A stretch of 64,000 bases of DNA from contig JAZRXA010000042.1 in assembly GCA_045599965.1 (NCBI GenBank), forward strand, positions 1 through 64,000. The letters are read 5' to 3'. This document shows positions 49,410 through 58,123 of this stretch, piece by piece. Origin of the DNA: RGIG5612 sp045599965. GTDB taxonomy: Bacteria; Bacillota; Clostridia; Lachnospirales; Lachnospiraceae. The notes below the pieces were generated by a model that saw only the letters and a list, made by a program, of their open reading frames with translations, was not told where the DNA came from and did no database searches. Position numbers and translations under genes: made by a program. Within the stretch, counting starts at the first letter, position 1. Each line of letters opens with the position of its first letter.

Positions 49410-51164
49410 ATGATACCTGAGAAATTTTTAAATAATCCAAAATATAAAATTGTACCAACTAAGTTTGGCGACGAAACTATAGATGTTATCTATCGTAAGA
49501 TGCGTAAGCCTATGAGTCGCGCAGAGCAGGATGCACTTCCTCCTAACGAAAGAGATATGTTTACTTTTGTTGCGGAATTTAATCCTCACACTTACGATGC
49601 AACTCCTTTTATCGAATGCCGCCAAGACGTAGCTGTCCCACTTAGAGATGGAACGAAAATTTATTGCGACATTTTTCTTCCAAAAAATTCAGGACCTGTT
49701 CCAGTAATTATTTCATGGAGTCCTTTTGGAAAACGTCCTGGTGATGGATTTGACGAATGGCAACTTATGGGTGTTCCACCTAAGACAGTTTCAAAGATGG
49801 CTAAGTTTGAATCTGCTGATCCTAGTTATTGGTGTCGCCATGGTTACGCGATTGCTAACGTTGACCCTAGAGGAATAGGACATAGCGAAGGCGACGCTGT
49901 ATTTATGGGAACACAAGAAGGAAGAGATGGCGCAGACTTTGTTGAATGGTGCGCTGCTCAAGATTGGTGCGATGGTCATGTTGGACTTTTTGGAAATAGT
50001 GGCGTTGCTATGATTCAGTGGAGAATTGCTGCTGAATGTCCAGAGCACTTAACATGTATCGCTCCATGGGAAGCTACAGGCGATATCTATAGAGAGTCTT
50101 GTAGAGAAGGTGGAATAGAAGGAACATATTCCGAAAGCGTTATCGGCATGGTTGCAGGTGAAGGTTATATTGAAGACCAACTTGCAATGAGCGAAGTTTA
50201 TCCGATGTTTAATGCTTATTGGGCTGACAAGGTTCCTGATTTTAAGAAGATTAGAATTCCTACTTACTGCACAAGTAACTGGAATCACTTCCACGATAGA
50301 GGTTCATTCGAAGGATTTATGCAAATTAAATCTCGCCAAAAATGGATGAGAGCACATAGAGAGTTTGAATGGCCAGATACTTACAATCCAGAAAATATCG
50401 AAGACCTTAGAAAATTCTTTGATAGATACTTAAAAGATATTAATAATGGCTGGGAGCTTACTCCTAAGATTAGACTCGAAGTTATGGATTCGTATGATTT
50501 CGACTTTAGAGTAAATAGGCCTGAAAAGGAATGGCCTCTTGCTAGAACAGAATATAAAAAGCTTTACTTAAATGCTAAAGATAAAACAATGTCACTTAAT
50601 GTTCCTAAGAAGGATGCTTCATGTTCTTTCGATGCAATGAACGAAATATTGAATTTTGATTATGTTGTCCCTGAAGATACAGAAATTACTGGATATATTT
50701 CACTTCATGCATTCGCTTCTGTTAAGGGATTTGATGATGCTGATTTATTCTTTACTATTAAAAAACTTGGAGAGGGTGGAAAAGAACTTCCTGTTTCAGT
50801 TCTTAATGAACCTCACCCAGGCGCATGGACAAAACTTAGACTTTCAATGAGAGAGTTAGATCCAAATTCGAAACCATATAAGCCGGAGCAAACTTTTACA
50901 AAAGAAGAAAAATTAGAAGAAGGAAAACCTGTAGAATTTTCAGTTACATTCTGGCCATATAGTAGAATCTGGCATAAAGGCGAAACTATTAGACTTCAAA
51001 TAACTGGAAAATATTTAAGAGACCAAGGTTGGTTTGAAACTCTTAATTGGAACTCAATTAATGAAGGGACTCAAAGTATTCATACAGGTCCTAAGTTTGA
51101 ATCATATTTGCAAATTCCAGTTATACCACCGAAATTTAAGAGCTTTGATTATGAAGTTAGGTAA
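49410..51164 (+). CDS. CocE/NonD family serine hydrolase
   Basis: 584 residues, cytoplasmic (no signal peptide). The alpha/beta-hydrolase part carries the nucleophile Ser197 in GLFGNSGVAM and the oxyanion segment SWSPFGK. The C-terminal beta-sandwich of the X-Pro dipeptidyl-peptidase/CocE type covers about residues 370-580 (ETIRLQITGKYLRDQGWF). Family members cleave acyl esters or X-Pro peptides. As first gene of an importer operon opposite a C-glycoside operon, it may remove acyl groups from imported glycosides. GGAAGGA precedes the start. Confidence 0.88.
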   Translation: MIPEKFLNNPKYKIVPTKFGDETIDVIYRKMRKPMSRAEQDALPPNERDMFTFVAEFNPHTYDATPFIECRQDVAVPLRDGTKIYCDIFLPKNSGPVPVIISWSPFGKRPGDGFDEWQLMGVPPKTVSKMAKFESADPSYWCRHGYAIANVDPRGIGHSEGDAVFMGTQEGRDGADFVEWCAAQDWCDGHVGLFGNSGVAMIQWRIAAECPEHLTCIAPWEATGDIYRESCREGGIEGTYSESVIGMVAGEGYIEDQLAMSEVYPMFNAYWADKVPDFKKIRIPTYCTSNWNHFHDRGSFEGFMQIKSRQKWMRAHREFEWPDTYNPENIEDLRKFFDRYLKDINNGWELTPKIRLEVMDSYDFDFRVNRPEKEWPLARTEYKKLYLNAKDKTMSLNVPKKDASCSFDAMNEILNFDYVVPEDTEITGYISLHAFASVKGFDDADLFFTIKKLGEGGKELPVSVLNEPHPGAWTKLRLSMRELDPNSKPYKPEQTFTKEEKLEEGKPVEFSVTFWPYSRIWHKGETIRLQITGKYLRDQGWFETLNWNSINEGTQSIHTGPKFESYLQIPVIPPKFKSFDYEVR

Positions 51165-51179
51165 CATTTAGGAGAGAAT

Positions 51180-52661
51180 ATGGAATTATTAGAACTTCAC
51201 AATATTACTAAAATATATCCAGGCGTTAAAGCATTAGATGATGTATCTATTAGTTTTAAGCAAGGAGAAGTGCATGCAATCGTTGGTGAAAATGGTGCTG
51301 GTAAATCAACTTTTATTAAAGTTATTTCAGGCGCTATTAAACCTAGTGAAGGAAGCATTTTTATTGACGAAAAAGAATATAAATCAATTACTCCTTTACA
51401 AGCAATTGATCTTGGAATAGCAGTTGTTTACCAAGAACTTATTCAATTTGACGCTATGTCTATTATGGATAACCTCTTTATGAGTAGCGAAGAAAAAAGT
51501 TTCTTTGTTGATGAAGAAGCAAGAATGGAAAAGACAAAAGAATTGCTTGATAAATTTCATTGCGATGTTTCTCCAAAAACATGGATAAGAGATTTATCTG
51601 TTGCTAATAGACAGATTGTTGAAATTGCAAAAGGAATGGTTAAGAATGCTAGAATTCTTATTCTTGATGAGCCTACTGCGGCAATCACGGTTGAAGAGCA
51701 ACAAAGATTATTTAAGGTAATTAATGAACTTAAAGCGCAAGGCGTTACAGTTATTTATATTTCTCATCGTCTTGAAGAACTTTTTGAAATTTGTGATAGA
51801 GTAACAGTTTTACGAGATGGTCAGTATGTTGATACATTAGATATTAATGAAACTGATAAACAAGGCCTTATTAAATTAATGGTAGGAAGAGAGCTTTCTG
51901 CTTCTTATCCTCCAAAGGAAAACGCACCTGAAGAAGAAGTTGTTCTTAAGTGTGAAGGCGTAACGGGCAACGGCGTAAATGATATTTCTTTTGAACTTCA
52001 CAAAGGAGAAATTTTAGGCTTTGCCGGACTTGTTGGTGCTGGAAGAACTGAGCTTATGCATCTTTTATATGGAGCAGCTAAGAAGAGTGCTGGAAAAGTT
52101 ACTTTTAAGGATAAAAAAGTTAATTTTAGAAATCCGGCACAAGCGCTTGACGCTGGTATTGGACTTATTCCAGAAGACAGAAAGATGCAAGGTTGCTTCT
52201 TAGAAAAACAAATTGACTGGAACATTTCTATTTCTAGTTTAGATAAAGTTAGTAATGGAATGTTTATTGATAAAGAAAAAGAAGATAAACAAACGAAAGA
52301 ATATGGTGACAAGATGAGAATTAAAACACCATCTTTCCAAGCTTTAACATTATCTTTATCAGGCGGAAATCAACAAAAGGTTGTTCTTGCAAAAACCCTT
52401 GCAACAACTCCTGAAATTTTGATTTTTGATGAGCCTACTAGAGGTATTGATGTTGGAGCTAGATATGAAATCTATCAATTAATGATAGAACTTACAAAAC
52501 AAGGAAAATCTATCTTAATGGTTTCTTCAGATATGGAAGAACTTTTAGGAATGTCAGAAAGAATAGTTGTTTTGCATGAAGGAACACAAATGGGAATTTT
52601 AGAAAAAGAAGAATTCTCACAAGAAACAGTAATGACACTAGCATCAGGCGAAACATTATAG
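51180..52661 (+). CDS. Sugar ABC importer ATPase with two nucleotide-binding domains (RbsA family)
   Basis: 493 residues. First domain: Walker A GENGAGKST, signature LSVANRQIVEIAKGM and Walker B LILDEPTAAI. Second domain: degenerate P-loop GLVGAGRTE, signature LSGGNQQKVVLAKTL and LIFDEPTRGID. Unlike the ATPase at 37471, both Walker B glutamates are present. It lies 15 bases after the CocE gene, with GGAGAG before the start. Confidence 0.94.
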   Translation: MELLELHNITKIYPGVKALDDVSISFKQGEVHAIVGENGAGKSTFIKVISGAIKPSEGSIFIDEKEYKSITPLQAIDLGIAVVYQELIQFDAMSIMDNLFMSSEEKSFFVDEEARMEKTKELLDKFHCDVSPKTWIRDLSVANRQIVEIAKGMVKNARILILDEPTAAITVEEQQRLFKVINELKAQGVTVIYISHRLEELFEICDRVTVLRDGQYVDTLDINETDKQGLIKLMVGRELSASYPPKENAPEEEVVLKCEGVTGNGVNDISFELHKGEILGFAGLVGAGRTELMHLLYGAAKKSAGKVTFKDKKVNFRNPAQALDAGIGLIPEDRKMQGCFLEKQIDWNISISSLDKVSNGMFIDKEKEDKQTKEYGDKMRIKTPSFQALTLSLSGGNQQKVVLAKTLATTPEILIFDEPTRGIDVGARYEIYQLMIELTKQGKSILMVSSDMEELLGMSERIVVLHEGTQMGILEKEEFSQETVMTLASGETL

Positions 52662-52672
52662 GAGGATATTTA

Positions 52673-53638
52673 ATGGGAACAGCAGAAAAACCTAAAAAGT
52701 CAGTCGGACAAATAATTTCAAATTTTTCCATGCCGATTTTACTTGTGCTCTTAATAGTTGTATTTAGTATTTTATCGGACAAGTTTTTTACGCCTCTTAA
52801 CCTAACCAATATTTTGGTTCAAAACATACATACAGCAGTTTGCTGTACAGGCGTTTTCATGATTATGGTATCAGGCGGATGCGATTTATCTATTGGTTAT
52901 CAGATGTCCGTTGCAGCAGTTATTGTTACTAAAGGAATTAGTACAGGAGTTTTATCTGCACCTGTAGCAATACTTTTAGGAATTGTTATTTGTGCTTTGC
53001 TCGGTACATTTAACGGAATTATGGCAATGACACTTAATTCACACACGATGATAGTTACTCTTGGTACAATGGCTATTTTCCAAGGTATTTCTTATCTTAT
53101 TAGCGGATCAAAAACATATCATAATCTTCCTAAGGGATACATGATGTTAGGACAGGGAAAACTCTTTGGAGTAATTCCAATAAATGCGATTATAGCTTTA
53201 GTAGTTATTGTTATTGTTGGAATAGTAATGGCTAAGACTAAAGTTGGAAGAAAAATTTATGCAGTAGGTGATAACCCTGAGGCTGCTAGACTAGCAGGTC
53301 TTAATGTTAAAAGAATAAAAATTTTAGTATTTACTTTCGCAGGCATTTTAGTAGGTATCGCAGCTATCTTACTTTCAGCTCGTTCTGGTAGTGGTGATTC
53401 TAGCACTGGTACAGGACTTGAATTTACTGGAATCATAGCATGCGTTCTTTCTGGAGTTGCTCTTAAAGGTGGCGAAGGAACACTTTGGAAAGCTATTGTT
53501 GCTGTTTTTGTACTTGGTGTACTTAGTAACGGCATGCAGCTTATTAACCTTGGTGCATATCCTCAATATATTGCAAAAGGTGTAATTATGCTTGTATCAC
53601 TTTACTTAAGTAATAGAACAGCAGCTAGGTCATCGTAA
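52673..53638 (+). CDS. Sugar ABC transporter permease (RbsC family)
   Basis: 321 residues with eight to ten membrane helices. The family segments MVSGGCDLSIGYQMSVAAVIV and KIYAVGDNPEAARLAGLNVKRIKI are clear. Only one permease gene is present in this operon, so it probably works as a homodimer with the ATPase at 51180. AGGAGG precedes the ATG. Confidence 0.94.
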   Translation: MGTAEKPKKSVGQIISNFSMPILLVLLIVVFSILSDKFFTPLNLTNILVQNIHTAVCCTGVFMIMVSGGCDLSIGYQMSVAAVIVTKGISTGVLSAPVAILLGIVICALLGTFNGIMAMTLNSHTMIVTLGTMAIFQGISYLISGSKTYHNLPKGYMMLGQGKLFGVIPINAIIALVVIVIVGIVMAKTKVGRKIYAVGDNPEAARLAGLNVKRIKILVFTFAGILVGIAAILLSARSGSGDSSTGTGLEFTGIIACVLSGVALKGGEGTLWKAIVAVFVLGVLSNGMQLINLGAYPQYIAKGVIMLVSLYLSNRTAARSS

Positions 53639-53640
53639 TA

Positions 53641-53661
53641 AGCCTGGTAATCAGGTTTTAT
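53641..53661 (+). terminator. Weak hairpin between permease and binding protein
   Basis: CCTG-GTAAT-CAGG (53644-53656) followed by TTTTAT. Only four pairs; at best a weak attenuator or processing site. Confidence 0.35.
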
Positions 53662-53706
53662 ATAAATTTGTTTTATATTATTTTTTCACTTTATAAGGAG
53701 GAGAAT

Positions 53707-54741
53707 ATGAAAAAGTATTTAAAAACTATTTTAGTATGTGTACTTTGTGTCGTATTGGTTCTTGGCGTTGTTGCATGTGGCAAGAAAAAAGAAGAACCTA
53801 AGGCAGAAGGTGGCACAGTAGGTTTCGTAACATTCGGTTTAGGCGGAGACTTCTTCCAAATGTTAGCTGACCAATTCGTTAAAACTTTCGAAGCAGCTGG
53901 ATGGACAGCTAGTTATGAAGATGGTCAGTTCAACCCAGAAGCTCAAATCGCAGCAGCTGAAAACTACATTGCACAGGGTGTAGATGTATTATTCATTTGG
54001 TCAGTAGCTCCAGAAGCTATGGGCGCAGTTGTTGATGAAGCTATGGCTAAGGGAATCAAGGTTATCGCTTTCGTTGCACCAACAGAAAAATTTGATGCTA
54101 CAATGATTTCTGATGATGCTACACTTGCTGATTACCTCTGCAAGGTTGCAGCTAAATGGCTTGATGAGCACTACAAAGATGCTCCAGATCATTCAGTTCC
54201 AGTAGCTGTATTCTCAGAGCGTGATGCTGACACAGGCGTTCTTCAAGCAGACGAACTTATCAAGATTGAAAAATTCTCAAAGAAAGCTAAATTCGCTACA
54301 GAAGTTGCTTGTACAGCTGAAACTAAAGAAGAAGGTATGGCTAAAGCAGAAAATCTTTACACAACAAATCCTGAAATCAAAGTTTTCTTAACAGCTCACA
54401 ATGATATTGCTAAAGGTATCAATGCATTCTATACAGGTCTTTCATCACCAGTTAAAGATTTTGCAGACTATGGTATCTTCGGTATCAATGGTGACGAAGA
54501 AGTTGGTGGATACATCAAAGGTTCTATCAAGAACGAAACACCATTCCGTGGTATGGTTATGACAGGTGGCGTTGAAGATACAGCTAACGAAATGTTAGAT
54601 GTTGCTACAGGCGTTATGAGCGGAAAATACGAAGCTGGTTATGTTCGTGAATCTAACACAGTATTCGTATATGCTGACACAGTTGATGAGTACTTATCAA
54701 CAGGTAACGTAACATCAGTTACAAACAAAGATTTTGACTAA
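53707..54741 (+). CDS. Sugar ABC transporter substrate-binding lipoprotein
   Basis: 344 residues from ATG 53707, which has AAGGAGGAG upstream; the longer frame from 53668 has no such site. The lipobox is LGVVAC, followed by a Lys/Glu-rich linker and a type I binding fold (NYIAQGVDVLFIWSVAPEAMGAV and FGINGDEEVGGYIKGSI). Use of C-ending codons is high, as in the other binding protein. A strong hairpin follows directly, which would raise its level over the flavodoxin gene. Confidence 0.93.
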   Translation: MKKYLKTILVCVLCVVLVLGVVACGKKKEEPKAEGGTVGFVTFGLGGDFFQMLADQFVKTFEAAGWTASYEDGQFNPEAQIAAAENYIAQGVDVLFIWSVAPEAMGAVVDEAMAKGIKVIAFVAPTEKFDATMISDDATLADYLCKVAAKWLDEHYKDAPDHSVPVAVFSERDADTGVLQADELIKIEKFSKKAKFATEVACTAETKEEGMAKAENLYTTNPEIKVFLTAHNDIAKGINAFYTGLSSPVKDFADYGIFGINGDEEVGGYIKGSIKNETPFRGMVMTGGVEDTANEMLDVATGVMSGKYEAGYVRESNTVFVYADTVDEYLSTGNVTSVTNKDFD

Positions 54742-54761
54742 TTAGAATTGTCAAAAAGTTT

Positions 54762-54790
54762 AGGGAGCGCTTTTAGCGCTCCCTATTTTT
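54762..54790 (+). terminator. Terminator/attenuator after the second binding protein
   Basis: AGGGAGCGC (54762-54770) pairs perfectly with GCGCTCCCT (54776-54784), followed by ATTTTT. The next gene starts 22 bases later without room for a promoter, so part of the transcription must pass. Confidence 0.88.
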
Positions 54791-54811
54791 CAAAAAAAGA
54801 AGAGGTAGAAC

Positions 54812-55735
54812 ATGAAAGTATTAGGATTATCATTCGGAAGAAAAATGATGAATTGCGATATCATGATTAAAGAGGCTTTAACAGTATGCAAAGAAGCTGG
54901 TCATGAAATCAAATTCATGAACGTAAATAATTACGATATTAAACCTTGCACAGGTTGTATTGCGTGTACAGTAAGCATGATAATGGGTGCTAAAAATGCG
55001 GGCACATGCGTTTTAAAAGATGATTTCCATATTATTGAAAATGAAATTATGGATGCAGACGCAGTATTACTTGCGGCTCCAACTTTCGAATGTGCAACGA
55101 CAGGTCTTTATAGAACTATGTGTGATAGACTTGGTCCTTCACATGATGTTACTTTTAGAAAAGCTGCTATTGAAGAAGGAATGGATGTAGACAAGCGCTC
55201 ATTAAAGAAAAGAGTTTGTGCGCTTATGAGCGCGGGAGGAGCAGTTACTAAAAACTGGACCGACCTTTCTATTCCTACTATGTATCCACTTCCTATGTCT
55301 ATGGGAATGGATGTTGTTGACTTTATTCAATATTATGGAGCTATGGCGCATCACAGTATTCTTCACAACACAGAAATAATGGAGCGTGTTAGAACATTAG
55401 GAAAGAACGTTGTTGATGCTCTTAGTGCTTACGATAGTGATGAAGAAAGAGCTAAGTGGAGAGGCGACGAAGGCGTTTGTCCGGTATGCCATTTAGACAT
55501 GGTTAATATTGTTGATGGTGGCAAAGCTGTAGAATGTGTAGTTTGCGGAATAAGAGGAGAGATTTCTTTTGAAGATGGAAAACTTAAAGTTAATTATTCT
55601 GATAGCGAACAGGCAAGAAGCCGCTTAACATGGGCAGGAAAATTAGAGCACTCAACTGAGATAAAAACTAAGGCAGCAGGCCCAGACCAAATCCCAAACC
55701 TTCAAGAATTGCTTGAACCTTATAGATGGGAATAA
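54812..55735 (+). CDS. Flavodoxin-fold NAD(P)H oxidoreductase with C-terminal zinc ribbon
   Basis: 307 residues. The N-terminal 200 residues are a flavodoxin/NADPH-dependent FMN reductase fold with CTGCIAC (46-52), the cysteine motif seen in iron-sulfur flavoprotein-type reductases, and the flavin loop AAPTFECATTGLYR. Residues 223-245 hold CPVC and CVVC, a zinc-ribbon or rubredoxin-like knuckle. It could reduce quinone- or enone-like aglycones or re-oxidise cofactor of the 3-dehydrogenase; this is inference from the operon. GAGGT supports the start. Confidence 0.85.
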   Translation: MKVLGLSFGRKMMNCDIMIKEALTVCKEAGHEIKFMNVNNYDIKPCTGCIACTVSMIMGAKNAGTCVLKDDFHIIENEIMDADAVLLAAPTFECATTGLYRTMCDRLGPSHDVTFRKAAIEEGMDVDKRSLKKRVCALMSAGGAVTKNWTDLSIPTMYPLPMSMGMDVVDFIQYYGAMAHHSILHNTEIMERVRTLGKNVVDALSAYDSDEERAKWRGDEGVCPVCHLDMVNIVDGGKAVECVVCGIRGEISFEDGKLKVNYSDSEQARSRLTWAGKLEHSTEIKTKAAGPDQIPNLQELLEPYRWE

Positions 55736-55766
55736 TTAATTCGCATAATGTTCACCAGTTAAATGC

Positions 55767-55823
55767 TTTACACAAAGATTAAAATTTTATACAATACCTC
55801 CAAGATTTCTTGGAGGTATTTTT
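55767..55823 (+). promoter_or_regulatory. Promoter of buk overlapping an RBS-containing hairpin
   Basis: TTTACA (55767-55772), a 17-base spacer, TACAAT (55790-55795). Right after it, ACCTCCAAG (55796-55804) and CTTGGAGGT (55809-55817) form a perfect 9-bp hairpin followed by ATTTTT and the buk ATG. The 3' arm contains the ribosome binding site GGAGGT. Transcripts begun near 55802 would lack the 5' arm and keep the site open; read-through from upstream would close it or stop. Confidence 0.7.
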
Positions 55824-56936
55824 ATGGGTTATAAAATTTTTACTTTAAGTCCTGGGTCGACATCAACAAAGCTTGCTGTCTTTGACGGAGAAGAAAGACT
55901 TTTTAAAGCTAATGTTTCTCATGACCCGGAAAGACTTAAAACTTTTAAGCGAGTTTCTGAACAACTACCTTATAGAGTTGAAACAATATTAGAAGAACTT
56001 AAAAATAATAATATTGATATAAATGATATGGATGCTTTTGCTGCTTACTCAGGCGGACTTGAAAGCACAACAACTGGAATCTTTCCGGTTAATGACAAAA
56101 TATTAGAAGATTCATCTAGCGGAAGATTGATGGAGCACCCAGCAATCTTAGGCGCACAAATAATTAATAGTTTTGCTAAAGAAGTTAACAAACCAGCTTT
56201 TTTAGTTAATCCACCGGATGCAGATGAGTTTGATGATGTATCTAGGATTAGTGGAATTAAAGGTATCCATAGAGAAAGCCATATTCATGTTTTGAACCAA
56301 AAAGAAGTTGCGCTTAGAGCAGCGGCTCAGTTAGGAAAAAAATATGATGAGTGCAACTTAATCGTTTGCCATGTAGGCGGTGGACTTTCTATTGCGGCAC
56401 ATAAGCAGGGTAAGATTGTTGACGGAAATGATGTCTTAAATGGTGATGGACCAATGGCTCCAAACCGTGCGGGATATGTCCCACTTCTTCCTATTATAAA
56501 GATGTGTTATTCAGGAAAGTATACACTTGATGAAATGAAGGCTAAGGTTTCTAAGACAGGTGGCCTTTTAGGACTTCTTGGAACTGACAGCATAAGAACA
56601 ATAAAAGGAAGAATAGAAGAAGGCGATCAGTGGGCTGAACTTATCTACAGATCATTTGCTTATAACCTTGCAAAATATATTGGCTCCTACGCATGTGTAC
56701 TAGAAGGAAAAGTTGATGCAGTAGTTATGACCGGTGGAGTTTCTAACGACGAAGACTTTTTAGCTAATGTTAAAAAGTACGCAGGATGGATTGGACAGTT
56801 TATTGTTTTTGCAGGTGACTTCGAAATGGAAGCTTTAGCAAACGGTGCAATAAGAGCATTAAAAGGCGAGGAAGAATTACTTGAATATACAGGACAACCT
56901 GTTTGGAGTGGCTTTGAATTTGAGCCAGAAGATTAA
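55824..56936 (+). CDS. buk: Butyrate kinase
   Basis: 370 residues of the acetokinase family, butyrate branch. LSPGSTSTKLAVF is the first phosphate loop, SGGLESTTTGIFPVN follows, then VCHVGGGLSIAAHKQGKIVDGNDVLNGDGPMAPNRAG and AVVMTGGVSNDEDF. It converts butyryl-phosphate and ADP to butyrate and ATP. The usual partner ptb is not adjacent. It may also act on branched acyl phosphates. Confidence 0.96.
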   Translation: MGYKIFTLSPGSTSTKLAVFDGEERLFKANVSHDPERLKTFKRVSEQLPYRVETILEELKNNNIDINDMDAFAAYSGGLESTTTGIFPVNDKILEDSSSGRLMEHPAILGAQIINSFAKEVNKPAFLVNPPDADEFDDVSRISGIKGIHRESHIHVLNQKEVALRAAAQLGKKYDECNLIVCHVGGGLSIAAHKQGKIVDGNDVLNGDGPMAPNRAGYVPLLPIIKMCYSGKYTLDEMKAKVSKTGGLLGLLGTDSIRTIKGRIEEGDQWAELIYRSFAYNLAKYIGSYACVLEGKVDAVVMTGGVSNDEDFLANVKKYAGWIGQFIVFAGDFEMEALANGAIRALKGEEELLEYTGQPVWSGFEFEPED

Positions 56937-56955
56937 ATAGAAATTGGAGATTGTT

Positions 56956-57879
56956 ATGACAAATATGTTACTAGCAGGTGAATTAGGACTTTGGCTTAAC
57001 CAGACTTTTGCAAGTTTTGACATGAGTGCTTTTCAATTCATGGGTCAATTCCAAAGCGACTTATTCACAACACTTGCAAGAATATTTACAGCGATGGGAG
57101 AAGTTAAGTACGGTATTCTTATGGCATTGCTGGGCGTAGTTCTTTGTTTATTTAAGAGAACTAGAAAAGTTGGATTGTGTCTTGTCTTTGCTATGGGTTT
57201 GGGAATTTTATTTACAAACTTTATTCTTAAACCTATTGCTCTTAGAATTAGACCTTACAACACATTGCAACATAATGCACAATATTGGGCTTACTATCTA
57301 GGAGCTGGTAGTCTTTGCGAATCAGATTTTTCATTCCCATCAGGACATACTAGTGGTGCATTTTCAGTAGCTATTCCTTTATTTCTTTGTCATGCGACAT
57401 CAAAGAATAAGGGAGCGAAAGCACTTTGCTGGATATTCCCAATCTTTGCAGTTTTAACTGGACTTTCAAGGTTATATTTCATGCTTCATTACGCAACAGA
57501 CGTAATAGCAGGCGCAATCGTTGGAACCATTGCAGGTATAATTGGATACGCTATAGGAAACGGTATTTATAAATTCTTAGAAAATAGAAATTTAAATAGT
57601 TTGTATGATGCAACGCATTGGTTTAAGAAGGGTATTAAGCCAGCAGTAGCAGTAATACTAATAGGTCTTGCTTGGATATTGATTTTTGGTTTTTCATATA
57701 TGACATCTAAAGATGATGGTGGTCCTGATACAGTTCGTTGTGAATATGACGGAGACTATAAATGCCAAAATGAAGCTCAAGCAAATAGTAAAAAATATCC
57801 GCCAATCGCAGGAAAAGAGTATTGTAAGTATCATTGGGAACTAGTAGCGAGCGGCAAAATAGATTTAAGCGGAAAATAA
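56956..57879 (+). CDS. PAP2 family membrane phosphatase with Cys/His tail
   Basis: 307 residues from ATG 56956, with TTGGAGA upstream. Six membrane helices carry the three PAP2 motifs: KPIALRIRP, FPSGHTSG and SRLYFMLHYATDV. It should dephosphorylate a lipid phosphate such as undecaprenyl diphosphate or phosphatidate at the outer face. After the last helix (about 232-252) there are some 55 residues with CEYDGDYKCQNE and EYCKYHWEL, a possible metal-binding knuckle that most PAP2 proteins lack. Confidence 0.9.
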   Translation: MTNMLLAGELGLWLNQTFASFDMSAFQFMGQFQSDLFTTLARIFTAMGEVKYGILMALLGVVLCLFKRTRKVGLCLVFAMGLGILFTNFILKPIALRIRPYNTLQHNAQYWAYYLGAGSLCESDFSFPSGHTSGAFSVAIPLFLCHATSKNKGAKALCWIFPIFAVLTGLSRLYFMLHYATDVIAGAIVGTIAGIIGYAIGNGIYKFLENRNLNSLYDATHWFKKGIKPAVAVILIGLAWILIFGFSYMTSKDDGGPDTVRCEYDGDYKCQNEAQANSKKYPPIAGKEYCKYHWELVASGKIDLSGK

Positions 57880-57910
57880 ATAAAATATTAAAAATAAATG
57901 AATAAAATTA

Positions 57911-57938
57911 AGGGGACTATGCATGTAGTCCTCTTTTT
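57911..57938 (+). terminator. Terminator after the PAP2 gene
   Basis: A 9-bp stem AGGGGACTA (57911-57919) with TAGTCCTCT (57926-57934, one G-U pair), followed by a T-run. Confidence 0.85.
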
Positions 57939-58001
57939 ATGCATAAAAATTATAAAAAATGCATTTTTCGTAAATAAATATAAAAAAAGATAAAAAATTC
58001 C

Positions 58002-58030
58002 TTGCACTATTAAGATAAAGAGTATAAAAT
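58002..58030 (+). promoter_or_regulatory. Promoter of oppBCDF
   Basis: TTGCAC (58002-58007), a 17-base spacer, TAAAAT (58025-58030). It gives a leader of about 85 bases that contains AGGG-TTTTT-GCCCT-type and GGGGA-GCATA-TCCCC hairpins before the start codon of oppB. Confidence 0.65.
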
Positions 58031-58085
58031 AGTTCAATACTTAATTTGAGGGTTTTTGCCCTTTAAAGTGATAAATTATTGAAAT

Positions 58086-58120
58086 GGGGAGCATATCCCC
58101 TTACATAGAATGGGAGCATA
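58086..58120 (+). promoter_or_regulatory. oppB leader hairpin with duplicated RBS sequence
   Basis: GGGGA (58086-58090) pairs with TCCCC (58096-58100). The nine bases GGGAGCATA of the 5' arm recur at 58112-58120 as the ribosome binding site of oppB. TCCC can therefore pair with either copy, so translation of oppB might be switched by which pairing wins. Confidence 0.4.
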
Positions 58121-58123
58121 GAA

